64,000 nucleotides of DNA from Thozetella sp. PMI_491. Taxonomy: Eukaryota > Ascomycota > Sordariomycetes > Chaetosphaeriales > Chaetosphaeriaceae. Positions within the stretch are counted from its first letter, which is position 1, and each line of letters starts with the position of its first letter. The stretch is taken from the NCBI GenBank assembly GCA_021432635.1, contig MU270068.1:124001-188000 (forward strand), read 5' to 3'. This document shows, one piece after another, positions 56,013-64,000 of this stretch. A model generated the notes under the pieces. It was not told where the DNA came from and ran no database searches. It saw nothing but the letters and a program-made list of their open reading frames with translations. The position numbers were made by a program, and so were the translations under genes.

Positions 56013-57069
56013 TCGATATTGCCGACGGGAGAAGACTACTATATGTACCTACGGTGACGAGCCATCAAGCCTGAAGACCCTGTCTTGGAGGATAGTGTTA
56101 TCCCCTTCTGGCCCCGGGGAAAACACGGTCGACTGTTTTCCGCCCATTTCATCTACTCCCTTGCTAGTGAATGCATGGCCGAACTAATTCGCTTCCTTCT
56201 AGTCGACGGCTGTCGTCGAGGCTGGTGCCGCAGGCCCTCGTGTCCGGAGCCAATCGGGTAAGGGCCGTCAGCACATACAGCCATGAAAAACACCACCTCC
56301 TCACCATCGCGGTCTCGTGGTGTGTCTAGCAAGGGCCATGTCACCGCCCTTCTTGTGGGACCTACGCGGCCTATGGCCCCCACAAGAAGGTTGTAGTAGA
56401 ATTTGGTCTGCCGGCCTAGGAGGGGCTCTCAGTGTGTTTCTCCTGATACCCGCTTATGAAACTAGGCTGGACTTGTCCGGACGAGGGCTGCGTGAGATTC
56501 TGGCGAAGCGAGAGTCCCTAGCCGGCTTACCAAGCTGCACTATTGCCACTGAGATGTCCCCGTCTAAACCAAGTGCAGCATCGGGATCTTTGGAAACCCC
56601 TCAATGAGAGAAGTTCGCGAGCCTAGTAGCGAACCACCTAAGCCTTGGCCGTCAGAATACCAGGCGCGGGCTGTAAGAATAGTGGGCCTCGTTTACAGTG
56701 CCGGATCAGGATGCTGCTATTCGCTTCAGACGGTTTCTCGTCCAAATATTCGACTGTCGCTGCCGTATATGTTCCTGGCAGGAAACCATCCCCGGGAAGT
56801 CGGTCACACGACTTCCGAGAAGCGGGAGGGTGCCTCGCGCTATCGACTCGATGTACGAAGGGAGATCGGAGAGCCAATCGTCTACCCTTAGGCCCTTTCG
56901 GGCAAAGGGGGAGGAGATGGGGGCGGAGGTAAGATCCTTAGCTACGGAGGCGAAGTCTATACCATGATCGTGGCCATTGTGATGATGCCTTCTGCTGAAG
57001 TGTTCCCTTCGTGCATGTCCCTCAGATCTGCTCTGCTTCTTCTTCTCTCCGTCCGGGACACTTCACAAT
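56013..57069. promoter_or_regulatory. Divergent upstream region, 1.06 kb
   Basis: Between the threonine aldolase gene (minus) and the MFS transporter gene (plus). Contains the promoters of both; no coding exon recognised. Confidence 0.45.
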
Positions 57070-59018
57070 ATGAAGAAAGACGAGGCTCCAGCTGGGCCAG
57101 CGCTCGCTGAGAAGGGTGATCCCCCCATCCTCGTTGAAGAGAGAAGTCCAGTAGCCCCGAGCACAGACGAGGTGTTGGCGGAACTTGGCCTCGAAAGACG
57201 GTCGGACAGACTGCTGTACTGGAGGGCAGACAGCCCGGACCACCCACGAAATTGGTCTGCAGCGAGGAAGACATTTGATACGACTGTCATCATCTTATTC
57301 GAGTTCTACACGTAACGGCGCCCCTTTCCCCCACGACCACTGAGCTGGGTATGTTAACAGATAGAATAGGACGGTCATCAGCACGACGGGGGTAAGCACA
57401 TGCGCAGTGGGTGCCTCGTGGCGCTCTTGCCGTCTCTTAGCCGCGATGCATGGCGTCCCGAGCAGGATACAAGCGTATTCTGCATGTCACACATCCGCTC
57501 GCGGCCCGTTTCCTATACCTCAATGCTAATATGTGACCCAAGGCTGCAGTAGCGAGCCGCGCGGGGCCTTCGTATGGACTCGATCGGAGGCAGGCACTGA
57601 TCGCCTTCACCTTCATGTGCGTGCCTCTCTCGTGCTCTCCCAGCAACCTTGCTCACCCAAGGTTCCCCTTAGGTACCAGCTAGGTCAAGCCCTCGGGGGC
57701 GTTGTCGTCCCCCCCTTCAGTGAGAAAGTAGGGCGCCGCCTGCCGTATCTCATCTCCTGTGCCACCTTCAGTCTCTTTTGCCTCCTCATTGCCGTGGTTC
57801 CCACCGCCTCGACAGCCTACGTCGGACGCCTAGTGACCGGGTTCGCCTCGGCCGTGCCTTCTGTCGTCATCGCCGGCAGCATCGAGGACGTCTTCAACAC
57901 GCGGCGCCGCGTCTGGGTTGTCGTGCTCTGGAACGCCGGCACTACCGCTGGGCTGTGCTTTGGCCCCGTGTACGCCGCCTACATCTCGGAGGCGTTCGGC
58001 TGGCCCTGGGTGTTCTACAGCGCGGCGAGCGGAACAGCTGCCATTCTCCTAGCCCTTCTGGCTATCCGCGAGAGCCGGCCGTCGCTCCTGCTCGGGCGCC
58101 GCGTCGAGCGGGCCCGGGCCGAGACGGCGATCGCGGAGCTCGCATGGTACAACCCAGATGCGTCCCCAGACCTTGCCGCCCTGTTGGACGTGGTTGTGGT
58201 CCGCCCCCTGATCCTCCTTGGGACGGAGCCGTTGGTCATCCTGGTGGCCATAGTCTCGGCCGTCTCGTGGAGTATCATATATCTATTCACCGAGGCACTC
58301 ACCGGCATCTACATGTCAATGGGCTTCACGGCTGAACAAGCCTCGCTGCCGTTCCTAGCTGTCGCGGCAGGCGTCCTATTCACCTTCCTTCCACGTTTCT
58401 GGGACATGAGGGTTGTGCGGGCCCGCGCGCAGAAGAATGAGCCGGTCGAGCCGTACGTACTCAGCCGTGACGGAGGAGGCACCGCTAACACCGGCCTTAG
58501 GGAAGATAAGATCGCCGGCTTTGCCTTCGCCGCTCCGGCACTGGCGCTTGGCCTCATTTGGTTCTCTTTAACATTGCCTCCCCTCGTGCAAGGCCTCTCC
58601 TGGGTGGTACCGACTCTCGCGCTCATTCCCGTCGGCTTCGCCGTCAACGAGATAGCGTATACCCTGAGCGGTTACCTGGCGGATGCATGCAAGTACTCCC
58701 GGGGCTCTTCATCCTATCGGAACCCTCTTGGTATGCTGGGAAACTGACAACCTCCTAGACCTATTGTACTCGGCCTCGGCGTTCGCTGGGCTCGCCTTCG
58801 TGCGCGCATTGCTCTCGGGCCTGATGCCACTAATCGCACACGAGATGTATACATCGCTGAACGCCAATGTGGCCGGGTCCATCCTGGCCGGGCTCTCGGC
58901 GCTGTTTTGCCTCGCACCGTGGGTCTTCTTCCGCTGGAGTAAGCCGTTGCGAGAGCGGAGTCCCTTTGCTCAGCATAGCTCCAGTGTCCATCAACAAACC
59001 CGCATAGAGGCCGAGTGA
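57070..59018 (+). CDS. MFS drug:H+ antiporter-type transporter (DHA1-like)
   Basis: Five exons: 57070-57311, 57372-57393 (22 bases), 57543-57616, 57673-58688 and 58759-59018, giving 537 residues. The hydrophilic N-terminus ends in WRADSPDHPRNWSAARK, the W-x-x-D-P-x-N-P-x-N-W-like signature of fungal DHA1 transporters. About twelve membrane segments follow; YQLGQALGGVVVPPFSEKVG, GRLVTGFASAVPSVVIAGSI and FGPVYAAYISEAFGWPWVFY match motifs of segments 2, 4 and 5. The fourth intron uses a GC donor (GCAAGT) and restores YLADAYLLYSASAFAG. It likely exports a toxic compound at the plasma membrane; substrate unknown. It is divergent from the threonine aldolase gene. Confidence 0.87.
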
Positions 59019-59530
59019 GTGCCTAATGTCCCTCCCTGCCTACCGTTCGGCTCCGCAGACTGGCTGTGCAACCCCCCCTTCACCGGCTGGAACACCTCCC
59101 TTTCCGTGAGATCCGCCAGGCCTGATGCAGTCAAGCATGTATGTCGATAGCATCTTCCGCCAGGGCGCTACATGCCAACCGCTTGGCAAGGCCCACGGTC
59201 ATTGGCCCACGAGAAAAAAGGAATTGGAGGTGGGTTGCGATGTCAAGTGACATTTGAGGGTATCGATCAACTAGGTATTTATCTTAAGGCAAGAAAGAAA
59301 CGGCCATTGGTATCAGCGCTCCTGCTTGCGTGTCCATCAAAATCCATCCGTATCCGTAAATAGCAAATCACGGCAGGAGAGCCACACAATCGGACGTCAC
59401 CAACACCTCACGCAAGGTACATCAAACGGACGTCCGGACACTCCCGCTCTCACATGCCGGCTTTCCCGCAGCATCTCCGTGCATACATGGTGGTAACTCC
59501 CACAAGAAGGGGTGCCGCATGCCATTGAGC
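59019..59530. other. Convergent intergenic region
   Basis: 3' UTRs of the MFS transporter and the Ala/Pro-rich gene; nothing else seen. Confidence 0.5.
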
Positions 59531-60294
59531 TTAAGCCTTCGCAGGGGTCTCGGCGGGGGCGGCGGCCGGAGTCTCCTCCTTCTTCTCCTCAGCGGGTACG
59601 GCCGGGGCGGGGGCGGGGGCAGGTGTCGCCTCGGTGGTAGGGGCGGCGGCGGGTGCAGCAGCCTCGGGAGCAGGAGCGGCCGGGGCGGCGGCCTCGGTGG
59701 TGGTCACGGCAGGGGCTGGACTAATTTTAGCACCCATATACAGTTCCGGGCAGCACGAAGCATTCAAAGGGAGCTTACCTGGAGCAGGGGCAGGCTCGGC
59801 GGCTGCTGGGGCTTCCTCCTTAGCCTCAACGGCAGGAGCAGCGGCAGTGGCAGGCTCGGCTAAAGTGAACATACGTCAGCGCCTCGTGTTTGCAATCTCC
59901 CCAACACCCAGTGCTCTGCAGGCCGGCTTACTCGCGGGGGCTGTGGCGGGGGCCGCAGCAGGGGCCGCTTCAGTCTTGGTCGGCTCGGTAGTGGCCGGGG
60001 TGGTAGCAGTTACAGCCGGGGCGGCCTCGGCAGGCTTGGACTCCTGCGGCTTCTTGTCCTTCTTGCTGAAGGCGGCCTTGAGCTTGGCCTTCAGGTTGTC
60101 GAGGGCACCGAGAGCTAGGTGAAAGAAGCAGTCAGCAGGTGCTCCTGAGGTGCCGGTGATAAAGCATTGAGATCGGTGTTGGATTGGCAAGTAGCAGATC
60201 TAAGCGTTTGGATCGAGGGCGTCGGGAACCGTATCGTAGGCAACAGTAGGCAGGTGAGTGGCGGTGGGCGAGGACACTTACGAACGCCGGGCAT
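59531..60294 (-). CDS. Small Ala/Pro/Glu-rich protein, unknown function
   Basis: Four exons on minus: 60294-60282, 60114-59932, 59859-59779 and 59715-59531, giving 153 residues. The 13-base first exon encodes MPGV. Residues about 5-26 form a basic amphipathic helix (LGALDNLKAKLKAAFSKKDK); the remainder is almost entirely Ala, Pro, Glu, Thr and Lys, disordered, with repeated EAAPA/APAP words. The acceptor for exon 4 (TCCAG) is the only one that keeps the low-complexity frame. I do not recognise a domain. The codon bias, four phase-consistent introns and retained frame through low-complexity sequence support a real, probably well-expressed gene. The N-terminal helix could bind membranes or act as a docking site; that is speculation. 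Confidence 0.7.
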
Positions 60295-62917
60295 TTTGGC
60301 GGTTGGTTGTGATGGGGTTTGTCGGGGGTGATGAGGCGATGAGATGATGAGATGATGAAGAGTCTGAGGCGACGGGCTGCAGCCAAGGATGCGATTAGTG
60401 GCTAGCAGAGAAAAATTCGGGGAGAGGAAGAAGGGAGGAGAGAGCCAAGGGGAAGGTGAGTGGGCAGGCGGAGGGAGATATCCATCGGCGGCCTGCAGAA
60501 ACGAGATTGAGACCCCGATAAACAGGTCCCTGTAGATCGGCGCCCTCAACCCGCTCTGTCATCAGCGCGCCCAATCCCCCGTCCACGAGATATCCGGGTG
60601 GTGCAGCTGCAGCATGCCTTCCCCTTCGTCTCATCTTTGTCCTCAGACAGCCAGCTAGCAGCCCGTTGCCGCCGTCTCGTGCAGGCAGCGGCGCTGAGAC
60701 GAGACGGCGACGCTCCGAAGTGGGTGCCCTCCCCGCCACTACGCTCGGGCGGGAAGATGGGGGGGTCGCCGGGGCAAGAGAGAGAGGGGAAGCCGGGGCT
60801 TCCCTCACTTGGGTGTATTTACGTACCTGGTAAACCAAGGATGCACAGAGCCAAGGGGGCGGTGAAGGGAGAGGGAGGGAGAAGAGAAGTCGAGTGAATA
60901 GCTCAAGAGAGGGGATATAAGAAAAATAAAGGACGGCAGTCTGGCTTTGGTGCTTCGCTGCTCTTTGCCAAGGCAAGGCGATTTGAATGGCGACAAATTT
61001 ACTCGATATTTTGGGGCAAGCAGAATCACGTCACACCAGGAAGCCAAGCAGCAAGGGTTCCTCTTGCTGGAAGCACAGACTAGCGGCCAATGACAGGGCT
61101 GAAGGGGGAGTGGGACACTGCTATAGTTTCCATCTGCCACGATCTGGCCGTATGTTGGCCCGTGCAGGCTGGCTCCATTCAAGCTGCTCAAGCTGCCTCT
61201 GCTCCGTAATTACGGAATACATAGAACGAACCATCTTGGCTTGGGCGCTTCGGCCACGACCCGGGGTGTGCGCCCAGACATGGACGGCCCTTGTGGCGTC
61301 ATCTGGCTATCTAGCTGCAGGTGCCATCCCCCCAACAAGGGACGACATGATCGAGACCCTCTCAACGGTTCGAAGGAGTACGCGGCTCGGGTCTTGAAAA
61401 CAGGGCCCTGGGCGGTCAATTCTCCAGTTGACCCTTTTCCATCCCCCCCCCTATCTCGCATTCCCGCCCGTGGGCCGCTCGATCGTAGCCTGAAAAGAGA
61501 TGAAAAGGTGAGAGAGAGAGGACAAGGGGAAAGGGAAAAGGAAGGGGAGGGGCTGCTCTAGGCGGCGCCAGAGCAAGATGAGTCCCTCGGCCTAGCCATA
61601 CTCCTTGCTCAGTAAAGTGCCAGTCATGTAGCGTGCAAAACTATACCCAGAAAAATCTCCGGCGAAATGATGAATCGGCGATGGGCCCAACGCAACCCCC
61701 CCCCCCCCCCCCCAAACTCATTTCCCCGTATTCGACATCCGAGCTAATAGCGCAGGCTCCATCTCCCTAAAGCACGCTTCATGAGTAGGCGAAAGGAGCC
61801 ATGGCCCATGGCGACTCAAAGAGAAGGCCATTGCTTTGCCTCATTACGGAGGAAGCCGTCCATAGCTCCCTGCCTAATCCCCGTCCCGTTGCGCGGACCT
61901 TGTACACAAGATGCGACGAACCGGCACCGAGGGCGTGGACAAGTCTAGATAATAATACCGAGGTATGTAGCCGGCTCGAGAACTAAACTAAGCTTCTAGG
62001 TATCCAGTATGCAGACAGCCCCAAAAACTCCTCTAGATGCGCAGCGCTCTGTGCCTTCCGACGGTAGGGACCCGCCGGTGGGACGGATGATTGTGTCGGT
62101 TCGTCCAAGTCTCCGGGGCAAGTCCCTACCTGTCTGCACCGACCAAAACACCTTTCCAAGCCTAGGGGATATATCTCTGGGATGGGGGAAAACCCGCTCT
62201 GAAGTCTTGACATAACTGGCATGCAACCATTCAACAACCCATGAAGCTCCCGTATTTTGCACTCTCGTAATAGCCGTCTCAGTTTCCCGACAGTGCAAGT
62301 AACGTCGGTTTTGGGGGAAAAGGGGAGGGGTAAATAAGCTCAAATTGAGGCCGATTGCCATCCTGAAGCCTGGCCCTTCTAACACCGTGGCTCCCCTGAC
62401 CCCTGAGACGCCCAGCCCCCCATCCATCCATCCAGCCTTCCATACGTGTACGTTGCCCCGGCCAAATAGCGGACGAACGAATCTATCCTTCTGCATGCTA
62501 TACATGGTTCGTCCACTTCGTAAGAACAAAAGAGCAACTAAGAATAAGAACGAAACCGCTTCCTCGCTCGGGGAGCGAGAGGTGCTTCGGCTGTGGGTGG
62601 GGGAAGAGTGAGGCATATATCCTTTTGTGTTTCACAAGTCATGCCTCGTTCAGGATGCTTCGCGAAAAGGGATTGTATCATCATGACAGCACTATACGCT
62701 TCCGATATTGTAGCCAACATCGAATAGGCGATGATGCATTCGGAGAAGAAAGAAAGCACCGTCGCAAGTCGAGAATGCAAAAGCGCCGCCGGTGCGCTGG
62801 AGAAGACCACACACGGCAGGAGTGGACTCAAGTGGATTCAAGCCGATGATGCAAGGGCCTCGAGAGGCCGAGAGGCGATGCCTGTGGAGGGTATAGGGAG
62901 GGCGGACAGCATAGCTT
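60295..62917. other. Intergenic, 2.6 kb
   Basis: Upstream of the Ala/Pro-rich gene and 3' of the receiver-domain gene. Includes GATGA repeats near 60330-60356, GA-rich runs, and an 18-C run at 61696-61713. No coding exon recognised. Confidence 0.5.
61696..61713 (+). repeat. Poly-C tract, 18 bases
   Basis: An uninterrupted run of 18 C on plus, flanked by CGCAA and AAACTC. Confidence 0.95.
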
Positions 62918-64000
62918 CTAATTGCTAACCTCGGGGAGTGCCTCGGCTTGGCTCGTTTGATGCTGGGCCGGCTGCTCCGTCCTGCGACGGAACCATCCTC
63001 CACCCTCCCACTCGCCCTGGACATATAGAGATTTGTTCCGAATAGCGTCATCGATGATGCCCGTGAGCAGAGTCTCCAGCCGTTTGAAGTCGATGGGCTT
63101 AAGGATCCACCCATCAAAGCCTGCTTCCACGTAGGTATCCTTTTGCGCCTCGACCAGAGACGCCGAGACAGCGAAGATGGGGATTCGACCGTGGTTTGCC
63201 GCGAGCTTGGAAAGCCCTTGGTGCTTGCCCGACTGCTCGAGCGATCGAATCATCTTGGTACTTGTGAGACCATCGACGATAGGCATCTGTGTTGAAGCTG
63301 CGTGTTAGCTCCCAGGGCTCCGAGGCGGAGCATAGCAAAACTGACCTGCATGTCCATCAAGACCACGTCAAAGGTCTTGGACTTCTCCTCGTATACTGTG
63401 GCACAGTCCTCGCCGTTCAGCGCATGGGATACTGTGTGGCCAGCCTTCTCTAGTCGCTTGCGAAGGAGTTTCATGTTGATGGGATCATCCTCGGCCACCA
63501 AGACCTGTAAAGCCGCCGACGGCAGCAGGACGTCGGCAGGGGCTTCCGCCTTCTCGCCGCCCTTGTCCGAGATCTCGAAGAGAACCCCAGAGGTGTTGCC
63601 GCCCTCGAGAGTCTCTGGCTGTTCGATGTACTCGTCTGGAATTTTTACCGGCCGGATTGGTGTCTTCGAGTCGGTGACAAACTGGGCTCCAGCGAGCTCC
63701 TCCCCGGCACCCGTGTCCGTCTCCGTCATCTGAGTATTGCCGGGCGACGACGCAGAGCTTTCCGGTGGCCCTGATCGTTCCTTTCTATCATGGGGACTCG
63801 TCGACCGCACCGTCGAGTTGCTAGGCAGGCTCTTCGTGCCTGGTTTGTAGTACGCACCACGCGAGTTTCGCCTCTGTAGGGCGGTGGTCTCCGAGTCTGG
63901 ATTTCCTAATCCTAAGGGCATCTGGATCGCATCAATCAATCGGTCAGCGTCGCTCATCCCGCTCCTCCCACTTTCCTTGCTTGCGCCACTCCGCTGGCTC
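62918..64000 (-). CDS. Receiver-domain protein, C-terminal part (hybrid histidine kinase or response regulator), partial
   Basis: Two exons on minus, 64000-63346 (continues beyond the window) and 63286-62918. A Ser/Thr/Pro-rich linker with PGTKSLPSNSTVRS and PIRPVKIPDEYIEQP leads to a complete receiver domain: VLVAEDDPINMKLLRKRL (acidic pair), DVVLMDMQMPIVDGL (phospho-acceptor Asp), FAVSAS (Thr/Ser switch position) and DGWILKPIDFKRL (conserved Lys). The intron falls exactly between MDMQ and MPIVDG. The frame is open to the window edge, so the upstream part (kinase, PAS or other domain) is not seen. In fungi such a C-terminal receiver is typical of hybrid histidine kinases, but Rim15-type kinases or response regulators are alternatives. 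Confidence 0.85.

Noticed and set aside
61365-61400. GGTTCGAAG resembling a tRNA T-loop
   Set aside because: No stem pairing around the loop and no cloverleaf.

Overview
The window reads as nuclear DNA of a filamentous ascomycete (Pezizomycotina, most likely a GC-rich sordariomycete). Evidence: many short introns (about 50-110 bp) with GTRNGT donors, CTRAY-like branch sites and YAG acceptors; pyrimidine-rich leaders; strong G/C third-position bias in genes; and fungal gene families (CYP505-type P450, fungal type III polyketide synthase, Git1-like permease, hybrid kinase receiver, PEX11, fungal nitronate monooxygenase). I hand-built 23 gene models with 42 introns; every splice junction was checked for reading-frame phase. 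No rRNA, tRNA, CRISPR array, intact transposon or virus-like element was recognised.

Layout. 0.3-4.2 kb: mitochondrial ribosomal protein uS7m and a 97-residue double-stranded-RNA-binding protein, both on minus. 4.2-11.0 kb: a 6.8-kb stretch with no convincing protein gene but with a promoter-like segment and a pyrimidine-rich leader near 5.1 kb. 11.0-16.9 kb: an oxidoreductase group (nitronate monooxygenase, convergent SDR dehydrogenase, a 92-residue protein, a cytochrome P450). 17.8-24.7 kb: an F-box protein and a 1241-residue coiled-coil protein with 26-residue tandem repeats. 26.8-35.4 kb: a compact housekeeping block (999-residue basic nuclear-type protein, Spf30-like Tudor splicing factor, IND1-like Fe-S carrier, BFR2/AATF ribosome-biogenesis factor, small membrane protein). 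37.5-45.9 kb: peroxisomal 3-ketoacyl-CoA thiolase, fructose-1,6-bisphosphatase, a CYP505-like P450 heme protein and PEX11, which together suggest fatty-acid use and gluconeogenesis. 48.2-59.0 kb: more accessory content (type III PKS, Git1-like MFS permease, threonine aldolase, drug-type MFS transporter). 59.5-64 kb: an Ala/Pro/Glu-rich small protein and the 3' part of a receiver-domain gene that runs off the window.

Main points for a second look: the IND1-like protein lacks the C-terminal CxxC expected for Fe-S binding; three GC-AG introns occur among 42; a 20-C tract ends three bases before the PEX11 start codon; fatty-acid and gluconeogenesis genes are neighbours; the CYP505-like protein has no reductase domain and has an altered I-helix; and the 6.8-kb gene-poor stretch may carry a non-coding transcript. 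I found no clear evidence of a wholly new multi-gene system.
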